From assembly GCA_021824565.1 (NCBI GenBank), contig JAKAKL010000101.1, positions 1 to 64,000 of the forward strand: 64,000 bases of DNA, in the 5' to 3' direction. The notes under the pieces were generated by a model. It did no database searches, was not told where the DNA came from, and saw nothing but the letters and a program-made list of their open reading frames with translations. This document shows positions 36,922-44,897 of the stretch, in pieces. Source of the DNA: Bacteroidota bacterium. Lineage in GTDB: Bacteria > Bacteroidota > Ignavibacteria > Ignavibacteriales > Ignavibacteriaceae. Position 1 is the stretch's first letter. Every line of letters starts with the position of its first letter. The translations under genes were made by a program, and so were the position numbers.

Positions 36922-37401
36922 TTAATTCATTGGTCCATGCATTCTCTGCCTGTAAAATAGGACATTACGGATTTCATCTTTAAACTTTTTTTCAAAGACA
37001 AGCAGTTTGGCTATTTGAGTTTGAGTTAATATGTCATTGAGAGAATTTATAAAATTACGTCTATTTTTTTGAAGTTGACTTTCCATATCAAAATAATCTT
37101 TAATCATTTTCTTAACTTCAGGATTTTTATCATCGTTGCTATTTGTGACAGCCTGATCCATCTTATCTACTAAGTTATTTATGTTTTCAATTATATTATG
37201 CTGATCATCTTTAAACTTATCCCATCTTGCGAAAAACCTAAGAGTAGTTTCCTCATTCATTTTTAACGATTCTATCAGCTTAATTTTTTCAAGCTCTTCA
37301 ATTTTTTTCATCGCATTGGTATCTCTAAATTTCCGCGGCTGAGCATATAAACCAAAAGAAAGAGTCAACATAAGTATTATAATTGATGCAACATTTTTCA
37401 T
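36922..37401 (-). CDS. Periplasmic Spy/CnrX-like helical protein
   Basis: 159 residues. A signal peptide ends LYAQ (residue 21), then an all-helical, highly charged body in which LTQTQIAKLLVFEKKFKDEI near the C-terminus resembles the LTxxQ motif of Spy/CpxP/CnrX-type periplasmic proteins. It is the last gene of the sigma factor, anti-sigma factor, periplasmic protein operon, with 3 bp after the anti-sigma gene. It could be the sensor or chaperone that controls the anti-sigma factor, as CnrX does; this is inference. Confidence 0.65.
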   Translation of the reverse strand: MKNVASIIILMLTLSFGLYAQPRKFRDTNAMKKIEELEKIKLIESLKMNEETTLRFFARWDKFKDDQHNIIENINNLVDKMDQAVTNSNDDKNPEVKKMIKDYFDMESQLQKNRRNFINSLNDILTQTQIAKLLVFEKKFKDEIRNVLFYRQRMHGPMN

Positions 37402-37404
37402 TTT

Positions 37405-38025
37405 TTACCTTTCAAAAAATCTTCGGCTTAAAATTTCTTTATAAATATTATCCGCTTCCTTATCATTGATATTATGCAGCATGGTTGACAAATCGGAATT
37501 TTGATCCGGCGATAAATAGCTTAGATCGCTTGGAGTAAGATTAAGTTCCTTTGTCATTACTGAATTCATCAATGAATCAAAACTCGCTTCTTCGTCTTTA
37601 GTAACATATCCGATATTGAATTGATCTGATGCGGGGTCAAGCAAGCTCGACATTTCGCTGCTGCTTGTATCTTTTACAACAATGTTATTTTTTTGAATAA
37701 TAACATTTCTACCTGTCCTCGAAATTGAAATTACAAATAACAAAGCAACTGCAAGAATTGATGCAAAACCAAAAGTCAGTTTAGGAAACAAAACAAATTT
37801 TCGCAAGACCTCTCTGCGCGATCTAAATTTAGGAATAGTGCTGGCAAAATAAGATTCGTCTAATTCAATACTTTTTAATTGATTAATATCTTGCATTAGT
37901 TTCTTGAAGCCGCTCAATTTTTTTTGCAGTTCAATCGAATTCTTCATTTCATTCTCAAAGTCGATTCTTTCAGAAGGGCTCATCTGATTATCAATATATT
38001 TTACCACTTCATCATTCGTTTTCAT
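37405..38025 (-). CDS. Membrane-bound anti-sigma factor
   Basis: 206 residues. The N-terminal cytoplasmic region (1-80) has the VVKYIDNQMSPSERIDFENEM pattern common to anti-sigma domains but lacks the zinc HxxxCxxC motif. One membrane helix (about 92-110, LTFGFASILAVALLFVISI) and a periplasmic Ser/Asp-rich part follow. It overlaps the end of the ECF sigma gene by 14 bp, the usual arrangement for a cognate pair. Confidence 0.78.
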   Translation of the reverse strand: MKTNDEVVKYIDNQMSPSERIDFENEMKNSIELQKKLSGFKKLMQDINQLKSIELDESYFASTIPKFRSRREVLRKFVLFPKLTFGFASILAVALLFVISISRTGRNVIIQKNNIVVKDTSSSEMSSLLDPASDQFNIGYVTKDEEASFDSLMNSVMTKELNLTPSDLSYLSPDQNSDLSTMLHNINDKEADNIYKEILSRRFFER

Positions 38026-38569
38026 AATTTTTCACAAGCTCCATAATTTTTTTCATTGCATGAAAATAATTAGCTTTTAATCCCCCGACAGATTTTCCGG
38101 TGATTTCGGAAATTTCCTCGTAACTCATCTCATCAAAATTCCGCATAATAAAAACTTCGCGCTGCCGCACCGGAACTTTTTGCAACGCTTTTTCAAGTTT
38201 ATTTAATTTTTCTTTCATCTCAATATCATTGATTACATCGTCTCTGCTTCTAACAATCTTTGTCTCGCTGTCTTCAAGAGAGAAAATTTGCTTCAAGTTT
38301 CTTTTCTTTAAATAGTTGATACATCTTGTTGAAGTAATTTTATAAATCCAAGTATAAAGAGAAGATTTAAATTGAAAGCTCTTCAATTTATTATAAAGAA
38401 CAATAAGCACTTCTTGAACAACCTCATCGGCATCCAAGTGGTTCCCAGTCATTCTTCTTGCATGCCAGTATATTTTTTGCTGATACTTTAAAACTATTTT
38501 ATTAAATGCAGCTTCATCTCCTGCATTAAACTTATTTACAAGCTCGAAATCAATATTATTATCAGCCAT
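38012..38569 (-). CDS. ECF RNA polymerase sigma factor
   Basis: 185 residues. Region 2 (about 20-88, with DADEVVQEVLIVLYNKL and YTWIYKITSTRCINYLKKR) and region 4 (about 125-178, VPVRQREVFIMRNFDEMSYEEI and a helix-turn-helix) are present, with region 3 absent as in ECF sigma factors. It directs polymerase to a small stress regulon. It heads an operon with the anti-sigma and Spy/CnrX-like genes, and is divergent from a second Spy-like gene across a mirror-symmetric intergenic region, suggesting self-regulation. Confidence 0.92.
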   Translation of the reverse strand: MADNNIDFELVNKFNAGDEAAFNKIVLKYQQKIYWHARRMTGNHLDADEVVQEVLIVLYNKLKSFQFKSSLYTWIYKITSTRCINYLKKRNLKQIFSLEDSETKIVRSRDDVINDIEMKEKLNKLEKALQKVPVRQREVFIMRNFDEMSYEEISEITGKSVGGLKANYFHAMKKIMELVKNYENE

Positions 38570-38585
38570 TCAGTTCTACTTTGCA

Positions 38586-38659
38586 ATTTTGACAAGAAAC
38601 AGGCTTTAAGGGTTTAACTTTTATAATTTAAACCAAAAATAATATGATGATGTCAAAAT
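38586..38659. promoter_or_regulatory. Mirror-image divergent promoter region
   Basis: Two nested inverted repeats share one exact centre between 38622 and 38623. The outer pair is ATTTTGACA (38586-38594) and TGTCAAAAT (38651-38659). The inner pair is GGTTTAA (38611-38617) and TTAAACC (38628-38634). Read in either direction this gives TTTTGACA, a 16-bp spacer, then GGTTTAA, spacing typical of -35 and -10 elements. One copy points to the Spy-like gene, the other to the sigma gene. A dimeric regulator's site is an alternative. Confidence 0.55.
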
Positions 38660-38689
38660 GGCAAAACTTAATTAGAAAGGAAATAAAAA

Positions 38690-39190
38690 ATGAAAAAAAT
38701 ATCGGTAATTGCAGTTGTTATGTTAGCGTTATCAATATTCTTCACAAGTGCTTCATTTGCTCAACCTATGGGCAGAAATAGTAAGATGAATATTAAACGT
38801 GGTCCGGGAATGCAGCGAGGAATGGGATTTCAAATGTTGTTGGAAAAGCTCAAACTAACGCAGGGACAAAAAGATAAAATCGCTGATTTGCGAATATCTT
38901 TCCAAAAGAATATGATTGATCTGAGAGCAGATCTCGCCAAGGATAAACTTGCGGTAAAAGAGCTAAGACTAAAAGACAATATAAACCGTAGCGATGTTTT
39001 AGACGCTGTTGGGAAAATTAATAAAGATCGTGATGCAATCGCGTTGGCTACTGCTAACCATATGCTTGATGTTTACGGAGTTTTAACTCCAGAGCAGCAG
39101 AAAATAGCAAAGGATGCGGCTTTCAATTTCTGGGGAAAGATGCATAGAATGAAAGATGGCGCTCCCGGAAGATGTATGATGATGAAATAA
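38690..39190 (+). CDS. Spy/CpxP/ZraP-like periplasmic protein
   Basis: 166 residues. A signal peptide ends SFAQ (about residue 25). Two LTxxQ motifs (LTQGQ near 57 and LTPEQQ near 137) flank a helical hairpin, as in Spy and CpxP. Both ends of the mature chain are rich in Met (PMGRNSKM, GMQRGMGFQM; C-terminal GRCMMMK with one Cys), which suggests metal binding. It has a good AGAAAGGA leader, is divergent from the sigma operon, and ends at a clear terminator. It may be a periplasmic chaperone or metal buffer of the envelope stress response. Confidence 0.85.
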   Translation: MKKISVIAVVMLALSIFFTSASFAQPMGRNSKMNIKRGPGMQRGMGFQMLLEKLKLTQGQKDKIADLRISFQKNMIDLRADLAKDKLAVKELRLKDNINRSDVLDAVGKINKDRDAIALATANHMLDVYGVLTPEQQKIAKDAAFNFWGKMHRMKDGAPGRCMMMK

Positions 39191-39196
39191 AAATAC

Positions 39197-39221
39197 GCCG
39201 GGTTTATCCCGGCTTTTTTTT
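39197..39221 (+). terminator. Rho-independent terminator after the Spy-like gene
   Basis: GCCGGG (39197-39202), loop TTTAT, CCCGGC (39208-39213), then eight T. It lies 6 bp after the stop codon. It also separates the Spy-like gene from the convergent SDR gene. Confidence 0.93.
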
Positions 39222-39233
39222 AACTCCACTAAC

Positions 39234-39950
39234 CTATAAATCGCCTTCAATCGGTCTGATCAAGATTTCTTCCATTACGAGTTTTTCTTTTTGCTCAAAA
39301 GCCCAGTAAATTATTTTGGCAATCTCTTTGGTGTTGAGCATTCTATCAGAATTTTCTTCTATAATTTTTGAAGACCACATTTGTGTGTTAGTTGCGCCGG
39401 GAGAAATATTTATAACTTTAATATTATATTTTCGCACTTCTTCTCTTAATGAATTTGTAAATCCGAGCAATCCCATTTTAGAAGCGCTGTATGCCGCGCT
39501 ATGTGTAAAAACTTTTTTAGTAACCACTGAAAGAATGTTGATAATCGTACCGCCTTTGTTTTCGATCATAGAAGGCAGAATAGATTTAATCGCATAAATT
39601 GAACCGAGTAAATTTGTAACAATTATTTTTTCGATCTCTTCTAATGAACTCTGCTCAACAGTTTTAAAAGAAGTAACTCCGGCATTATTTATAAGGCAGT
39701 CAATTTTAGTCCTTGAAAGTATTTTATCTGAAATTTCTTTAACTTCTGCAAGAGATGTAATATCAAGCGTGTGAATATTTACATTTAACTTTTCAACTAA
39801 CAATTCGTCGTTAATTTTTTGTAACTCGTCTTTTCTTCTTGAAGATACAAACACATTAACTCCCCTTCTTGCAAACTCCAAAGCTGCTGATTTTCCTATC
39901 CCAGAACTTGCACCAGTAATCCAAACACTTTTTTCGAGCCTGCTGCTCAT
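39234..39950 (-). CDS. Short-chain dehydrogenase/reductase, candidate sepiapterin reductase
   Basis: 238 residues, classical SDR. The NAD(P) motif is TGASSGIG (about 13-20), with an arginine pair in SSRRKDE suggesting NADP, NNAG near 90 and catalytic Ser and YSASK near 153-157. Its start overlaps the folE stop (ATGA). With GTP cyclohydrolase I and a pyruvoyl-tetrahydropterin synthase upstream in the same operon, it is a good candidate for the last enzyme of tetrahydrobiopterin synthesis. The SDR fold alone does not prove the substrate. Confidence 0.85.
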   Translation of the reverse strand: MSSRLEKSVWITGASSGIGKSAALEFARRGVNVFVSSRRKDELQKINDELLVEKLNVNIHTLDITSLAEVKEISDKILSRTKIDCLINNAGVTSFKTVEQSSLEEIEKIIVTNLLGSIYAIKSILPSMIENKGGTIINILSVVTKKVFTHSAAYSASKMGLLGFTNSLREEVRKYNIKVINISPGATNTQMWSSKIIEENSDRMLNTKEIAKIIYWAFEQKEKLVMEEILIRPIEGDL

Positions 39951-40513
39951 AGACTTTTCGTAGCTATGAGATTCAAAAATTCAGTTCTAGTTCTAGCATC
40001 TTCCTTAAACACTCCATGAACAGCGCTTGCAGTAGCCGAAGAATTTTGCTTCTCAACTCCACGCATCATCATACACATGTGGTTTGCTTCGGATACCACG
40101 GCAACTCCTTTGGGTTCGATATATTTATTTATTGTATCCGCGATTTGCTGCGTCATTCTTTCCTGCACCTGTAATCTTCTCGCAAATACTTCGACAATTC
40201 TTGGAATTTTGCTCAGTCCAATAATTTTACCGTTCGGGATATATGCGATATGAACCTTTCCAAAAAAAGGCAGCATGTGGTGCTCGCATAAACTGTAAAA
40301 GTCTATATCTTTTACAAGAACCATCTCATCGTACTTTTCACTAAAGACGGCGCCATTCAAAACTTTTTCAATTTCCTTGTCATAACCCGATGTAAGAAAT
40401 TCATATGCTCTGGCAACCCGCTTCGGAGTGCTTAGTAAGCCTTCCCGATGAGGGTCCTCTCCAATTTCTAATAATAATTCTTTAATCAGTTTTTGAATTT
40501 TTTCTTGATTCAA
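39947..40513 (-). CDS. folE: GTP cyclohydrolase I
   Basis: 188 residues. The zinc and active-site motifs are [18 protein letters not shown] and [13 protein letters not shown], with the [11 protein letters not shown] helix, all as in FolE. It converts GTP to 7,8-dihydroneopterin triphosphate. The start is TTG at 40513, supported by AGGAG 7 bases upstream; it overlaps the PTPS stop by 4 bases. The setting points to biopterin rather than only folate. Confidence 0.95.
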   Translation of the reverse strand: MNQEKIQKLIKELLLEIGEDPHREGLLSTPKRVARAYEFLTSGYDKEIEKVLNGAVFSEKYDEMVLVKDIDFYSLCEHHMLPFFGKVHIAYIPNGKIIGLSKIPRIVEVFARRLQVQERMTQQIADTINKYIEPKGVAVVSEANHMCMMMRGVEKQNSSATASAVHGVFKEDARTRTEFLNLIATKSL

Positions 40514-40923
40514 ATCGTTTCTCCTTTGTATTCAAAATAATTATTTTCTGTTTCACAGAGCTTAACCGAGTATAATTTGCCTTTCGGGATTCTATTAACG
40601 AGTTGGTTCCAGATCCCGATAGTGATATTTTCTGCAGTCGGAATTTTATTTCTTAAAAACTCTGTTTCAATGTTTAAATTCTTATGGTCCACATGACTTA
40701 TTACATGTTCCTCAATAATATCTCTGAGAATTTTTAAATCAATTAAATATCCTGTAGCCGGATCGATGTCACCGGCAACAACAACTTCCAGTACATAGTT
40801 ATGACCGTGCCAGTTTGGATTGCTGCACTTACCGAAAATTTTATAATTTTCTTCTTCGCTAAGCACAGGATTATATAACCGGTGCGCGGCATTAAAAGTT
40901 GCACGCCTGGTCGCATAAATCAT
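40510..40923 (-). CDS. ptpS: 6-pyruvoyl-tetrahydropterin synthase
   Basis: 137 residues. Zinc ligands are His14, His39 and His41, and the catalytic Cys33 sits in [14 protein letters not shown]. This is nearly the eukaryotic PTPS motif, with [15 protein letters not shown] and [13 protein letters not shown] following as in animal PTPS. The related enzyme QueD shares the fold. The match to PTPS landmarks, plus folE and an SDR in the operon and phenylalanine hydroxylase nearby, favours tetrahydrobiopterin synthesis over queuosine. The start has GGAG 9 bases upstream. Confidence 0.88.
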   Translation of the reverse strand: MIYATRRATFNAAHRLYNPVLSEEENYKIFGKCSNPNWHGHNYVLEVVVAGDIDPATGYLIDLKILRDIIEEHVISHVDHKNLNIETEFLRNKIPTAENITIGIWNQLVNRIPKGKLYSVKLCETENNYFEYKGETI

Positions 40924-40938
40924 TTTGTCTCCATTTTT

Positions 40939-41394
40939 TTATTGCAAAGCTTCAAACACTTCATTATGATGATCAGTTACTTTTACTTTGTTAAATATTT
41001 TTTTGATTGTACCTTCCTCATCAATAACAAAAGTAGTTCGTTCAACCCCTAAATATTTTCTGCCATACATGCTTTTTTCTTTCCACACTCCGTATTTTTC
41101 GAGTACACTCTTGTCTTCGTCGCTTAGAAGAGTAAATGGCAGATTAAACTTCTTAATAAATTTTTTATGCGAAGCAGGAGAGTCCGGGCTGACTCCTAGT
41201 ATTACCGCATCAATGTTTTTAAAATTCGGGAAGCTGTCTCTAAAATTACATGCTTCTGTTGTACAGCCGGGTGTATCATCTTTCGGATAAAAATATAAAA
41301 CAACTTTTTTACCAAGAAAATCACTTAACGAAATAATATTTTCGTCTTGATCCATTAATTTAAATTTCGGCGCTTTTTTTCCAACTTCCGTCAT
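40939..41394 (-). CDS. bcp: Bcp-type thioredoxin-dependent peroxiredoxin
   Basis: 151 residues from the ATG at 41394, chosen for GGAG 6 bases upstream; an ATG at 41409 is also possible and would start 2 bp after the rhodanese stop. Peroxidatic Cys in PGCTTEACNFRD, resolving Cys five residues later, and GVSPDSPASHKKF are hallmarks of Bcp. It reduces peroxides with thioredoxin. It lies in a tight run of minus-strand genes with a rhodanese and another peroxiredoxin upstream and PTPS 15 bp downstream. Confidence 0.92.
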   Translation of the reverse strand: MTEVGKKAPKFKLMDQDENIISLSDFLGKKVVLYFYPKDDTPGCTTEACNFRDSFPNFKNIDAVILGVSPDSPASHKKFIKKFNLPFTLLSDEDKSVLEKYGVWKEKSMYGRKYLGVERTTFVIDEEGTIKKIFNKVKVTDHHNEVFEALQ

Positions 41395-41411
41395 CTTGCT
41401 CTCCATCATTT

Positions 41412-41732
41412 TTAATATTGTGGTATCGAACTATCTAATTCTTCCGACCAAGCATTGATTCCGCCGCGTAAATTTATTACATCAGAAAATCCATTTTGCA
41501 TTAGGAAAGTACCTACGGCAAAACTTCGATTTCCATGATGACAATATAGAACAATTTTTTCCTCTGGGCTTAAGTTTTTTATGTGTGTATGAAAATTACT
41601 TAATGGCATCAACTCGGAGTTTTCTATTCTTGCAAGTTTATACTCCCATTCTTCCCTGACATCAATCAGTCTAATATTTTTTTCATCATCCAGTATTTTT
41701 TTTACAGCGGCAGGAGACAAACTTTTCAGCAT
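41412..41732 (-). CDS. Single-domain rhodanese
   Basis: 106 residues. IRLIDVREEWEY opens the fold and the catalytic loop VLYCHHGNRSF puts the active Cys at 64. The loop CHHGNRS, as in other small rhodaneses, suggests sulfur transfer or a persulfide reductase role. It is cytoplasmic, with no signal. It lies 8 bp after one peroxiredoxin gene and just before another, so a link to thiol or sulfide stress is plausible. Confidence 0.9.
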   Translation of the reverse strand: MLKSLSPAAVKKILDDEKNIRLIDVREEWEYKLARIENSELMPLSNFHTHIKNLSPEEKIVLYCHHGNRSFAVGTFLMQNGFSDVINLRGGINAWSEELDSSIPQY

Positions 41733-41740
41733 TTATGTTA

Positions 41741-42211
41741 TTACTCCAGAGCCTTTTCAATAGAATCATAATTAGGCTGTTCACCGGGCGTGGAACAAAC
41801 TTCAGCATATTTAATTTTACCATCTTTCCCGATTACAAAAGCCGACCGCTTCGAAACTCCTTTGTAATCTAGTTTCCCAGGCGCAAAAATTTCATAAAGG
41901 GAATCATATTTTGCAGAAACTTCTTTGTTAAAGTCGCTAAGCAAAGGGAAATCATAATTATTTTTTTCCGCCCATATCTTTAATGCAAAATGGCTGTCAA
42001 CGCTTATACCCAGTATTTGTGCATTTAGTTTTTCATAGTCGTGCATTTCGTCTCTCATTCTGCACATCTCAGCAGTGCATACCGATGACCCGGCTAACGG
42101 GAAAAAAAGCAGAACTACATTTTTACCTTTAAACTCACTTAAAGAAACATCATTTGCATTTTGATCTTTAAGTCTAAAGTCCGGCGCCTTGTCTCCTATT
42201 TTTATAGACAT
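41741..42211 (-). CDS. Peroxiredoxin of the AhpE/redoxin type
   Basis: 156 residues, thioredoxin fold. APDFRLKDQ at the start and the active site PLAGSSVCTAEMCRMRDEM place the peroxidatic Cys after SSV, with another Cys five residues later. GISVDSHFALKIWAEK follows as in AhpE/Bcp-like proteins. It is a paralogue of the Bcp gene two genes downstream but has SSVC instead of PGCT. It reduces peroxides; the electron donor is unknown. It is probably the first gene of the operon that continues to the SDR. Confidence 0.9.
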   Translation of the reverse strand: MSIKIGDKAPDFRLKDQNANDVSLSEFKGKNVVLLFFPLAGSSVCTAEMCRMRDEMHDYEKLNAQILGISVDSHFALKIWAEKNNYDFPLLSDFNKEVSAKYDSLYEIFAPGKLDYKGVSKRSAFVIGKDGKIKYAEVCSTPGEQPNYDSIEKALE

Positions 42212-42361
42212 AATAATTTCCTTATTCTAAAAAATTATTGTTTAATTTATTATTTAGCTTCAAGCAAATTTACATTCAGATATTTTATCAACATGTTATC
42301 TGTTTAACAAATTTTATCTAAGCGCAAAATTTCAATAACTCAAGTTAATCTAAAATTTTTA

Positions 42362-43180
42362 TTAAAGAAGTCCCCGGCTTTTTGTCCATTCCATAAAGCC
42401 CTTCTCCAGTTGGACAAAAGATTCAATTGCAAAAAGAACAGGCTGCAAATGCCAAACATCATATTGCTGAACAACAATTCTTTCCGGGTCAAAATCTAAA
42501 ACTTCAACATCCTTTGAGAGAGCATGCTGAACTTCTCCTAACGATGAAATTATTCCGGCTCCATATATTCTCATTCCTTCAGTTTTTTTTATCAAGCCGA
42601 ACTCTACCGTAAACCAGTGAAACGTTTCAAGATATTTTCTATCAATGCCCTTCGCATGAAACGCTGCTTCGCCGAACATTTGATAGAACGATGCAAAATT
42701 AATATCTGTCAATAGCGGCATGTGCCCGAACATATCGTGAAAGCAGTCAGGAGCCGGAGTATAATCCAATTCGTCTTTACCCCTAATATAATCTGTTGAG
42801 GGAAAAACTTTTCTTTTCAACAAGGCAAAAAAATCATCAACGTCAATTAACCCCGGCACGCGAGCAACCTTCCATCCGGTTGCCTGGTAAAAAGCGCGGC
42901 TTAAATCGCTCAATGCCGGAATTCTCTCCGGAGTAAAATTTAATTTTCTTGTCCCGGAAATATATTCGTCACAAACCTTGCCGGGAAGAAACTCCATCTG
43001 ACGATCATAAAGAAATTTCCATATCTCATGATCCGACTGCGGATAGTCAGGATATTTTATTTCTTCTCCTACAGGAACCAGACCGCTTAACTTTTGCGGT
43101 ATGCACCGCGGATCGACTCCATTAGCTGCTGCTGCTTCGTATGCAGATGAAATTTGCTTTTCATCTTTTGGACTTTTCAT
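42362..43180 (-). CDS. phhA: Phenylalanine-4-hydroxylase
   Basis: 272 residues, the usual length of bacterial monomeric phenylalanine hydroxylase. The iron ligands are His148 and His153 (FHDMFGHMPLL) and Glu193 (FTVEFGLIKK). It lacks the regulatory ACT domain of animal enzymes. It oxidises phenylalanine to tyrosine using tetrahydropterin and O2. A pterin synthesis operon begins 150 bp downstream. No pterin-carbinolamine dehydratase is in the window. The start has GGAG 9 bases upstream. Confidence 0.95.
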   Translation of the reverse strand: MKSPKDEKQISSAYEAAAANGVDPRCIPQKLSGLVPVGEEIKYPDYPQSDHEIWKFLYDRQMEFLPGKVCDEYISGTRKLNFTPERIPALSDLSRAFYQATGWKVARVPGLIDVDDFFALLKRKVFPSTDYIRGKDELDYTPAPDCFHDMFGHMPLLTDINFASFYQMFGEAAFHAKGIDRKYLETFHWFTVEFGLIKKTEGMRIYGAGIISSLGEVQHALSKDVEVLDFDPERIVVQQYDVWHLQPVLFAIESFVQLEKGFMEWTKSRGLL

Positions 43181-43323
43181 TTCTATCTCCTAAGAATCAG
43201 ATTTTTTGCTTTTGGCTTTTAACCTGAAAAACTTTTATTGTTTATTTAACTTAAATAGATAGCTTATGAATTTCAATAAGCCTTTATTTTATGTGCGTAA
43301 GATAACGACTCGGACGGAAGCGG

Positions 43324-44340
43324 TTAAAAAATATTTACTTCTTCTTCTAATTCAATTTTGAACTTTTTGAAAACAGATTCTTTTATTTGTAATGATAAAT
43401 CCCGTATTTCATTGCCCGAAGCGGTTCCGAAATTTACAAGAACCAGCGGCTGATCTTTATGAACCCCCGCATCGCCAAACCTTTGTCCTTTCCAGCCGCA
43501 TTTCTCTATTAACCATGCTGCGGAAATTTTATGATAACCGTTCGGCAATTTATACCCCTTGAAGTCTTGATATAAATTTTTAATATCTAAATAAAGTGAT
43601 TCGCTTATTTCAGGGTTCTTAAAAAAACTTCCCGCGTTACCAATTTCAGTCGGATTTGGAAGTTTAGTTTCTCTAATCATCCTAATTACTTTGCTTACTT
43701 CTTTTATTGAAGGCTCTTTTATATTTAGTTTGTCCAGCTCTTCATTAACCGCGGCATAGGTAAGATTTACCTTAGGCTTCTTAGATAAACAAACAGCAAC
43801 CGCAGTAATAACAAATTTCCCTTTCAACTCTCTTTTGAAAATGCTGTCACGGTAACCGAAGTTACATTCGTCCTTAATAATTTTTTTTAAAGCAAGGTTC
43901 TCAATAAAAATTCCTTTGACATAATAAAGCGTATCTTTTAATTCTTGTCCATAAGCACCTATATTTTGAATCGGTGCTGCGCCGGTTGTTCCGGGAATAA
44001 GAGAAAGGTTTTCAATTCCGCCATACTTTTTTTCCACACAATATTGCACTAAGTCGTCCCACCTGACTCCAGCACCTGCTTCTATAATGATTTTATTGTC
44101 GTCTTCTTCGATTACATTTATATAACTAATTGAATTTTTTATAACTAAGCCGTCAAAATTTCTGGTGAACAGAATGTTGCTTCCTCCTCCAATAATTAAT
44201 AACGGAATTTCCTTTATTCTTCTCTCACTTAGCATATTTTTTATATCCTCTTCTGAGAACACTTCTGCAAAATACTTGGCAGACACGTCAATGTGGAAAG
44301 TGTTTTCGTTCTTCAGAGAATAATTTGTTTCTAATTTCAT
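43324..44340 (-). CDS. murB: UDP-N-acetylenolpyruvoylglucosamine reductase
   Basis: 338 residues, type I (E. coli-like) MurB. FAD-binding motifs include LLIGGGSNILF, IPGTTGAAPIQNIGAYG, FGYRDSIFK and the catalytic Ser/Glu region AGSFFKNP. It makes UDP-MurNAc for peptidoglycan using NADPH. It is divergent from the NUDIX gene and not in a mur cluster. Confidence 0.95.
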   Translation of the reverse strand: MKLETNYSLKNENTFHIDVSAKYFAEVFSEEDIKNMLSERRIKEIPLLIIGGGSNILFTRNFDGLVIKNSISYINVIEEDDNKIIIEAGAGVRWDDLVQYCVEKKYGGIENLSLIPGTTGAAPIQNIGAYGQELKDTLYYVKGIFIENLALKKIIKDECNFGYRDSIFKRELKGKFVITAVAVCLSKKPKVNLTYAAVNEELDKLNIKEPSIKEVSKVIRMIRETKLPNPTEIGNAGSFFKNPEISESLYLDIKNLYQDFKGYKLPNGYHKISAAWLIEKCGWKGQRFGDAGVHKDQPLVLVNFGTASGNEIRDLSLQIKESVFKKFKIELEEEVNIF

Positions 44341-44486
44341 AAATTACGCTTGTAATTTTCTATAAAATATTTTTTATTTTGCACTATAAGATAAATAAAA
44401 GAAAATTTAATTTTTTATTTCATAAATTTAATCAGTGCAGAGCACCAGAATATCTAAGCCGATTACGCCTTATAGAAAGAAAAATA

Positions 44487-44897
44487 TTGAAACTCGAATT
44501 TAACTTCAATCAATCTTCCGTAATTCCTTACCGCAGACAAAATGGTGAAATTGAAATTTTATTAATCACGTCAATAAAGAAAAAAAAATGGATTATACCA
44601 AAAGGTTACGTTGAATTTAATCTTTCCGCTTTTGAGTCTGCAAAAAAGGAAGCTATGGAGGAAGCCGGAGTACTCGGGACAAACGAAACTATAGAGCTAG
44701 GCGCTTACGAAAGCCATAAACAAATGGGTAATAGACATATAAAAGTTTTTGCCATGGAAGTAACAAAAATCTTAGACGATTATCCGGATAAGCCGGTAAG
44801 AAAGCGCAAATGGGTCAAGGCGCAAGAAGCAGCGCAAATAATCGACATCCCTGAGGTTTCTTCAATGCTTCTTTCGTTGATCAATAAAATAAAATAA
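44487..44897 (+). CDS. NUDIX hydrolase
   Basis: The NUDIX box is GYVEFNLSAFE through KKEAMEEAGV, with Lys in place of the usual Arg of REUxEE. It resembles the diphosphoinositol polyphosphate/diadenosine polyphosphate hydrolase type (WIIPKGYVE, VRKRKWV). There is no ATG before the domain: the chosen TTG at 44487 gives MKLEFNFNQSSVIPYR and 136 residues, while a TTG at 44379 would add 36 low-complexity residues. Its TAA is directly followed by the recX stop on the other strand, with no base between. Confidence 0.82.
   Translation: MKLEFNFNQSSVIPYRRQNGEIEILLITSIKKKKWIIPKGYVEFNLSAFESAKKEAMEEAGVLGTNETIELGAYESHKQMGNRHIKVFAMEVTKILDDYPDKPVRKRKWVKAQEAAQIIDIPEVSSMLLSLINKIK

Noticed and set aside
40510-40923. 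QueD of the queuosine pathway
   Set aside because: The fold is shared, but the [14 protein letters not shown] site, the DPATG segment and operon partners fit PTPS better; no queC or queE is present. It remains a fallback.
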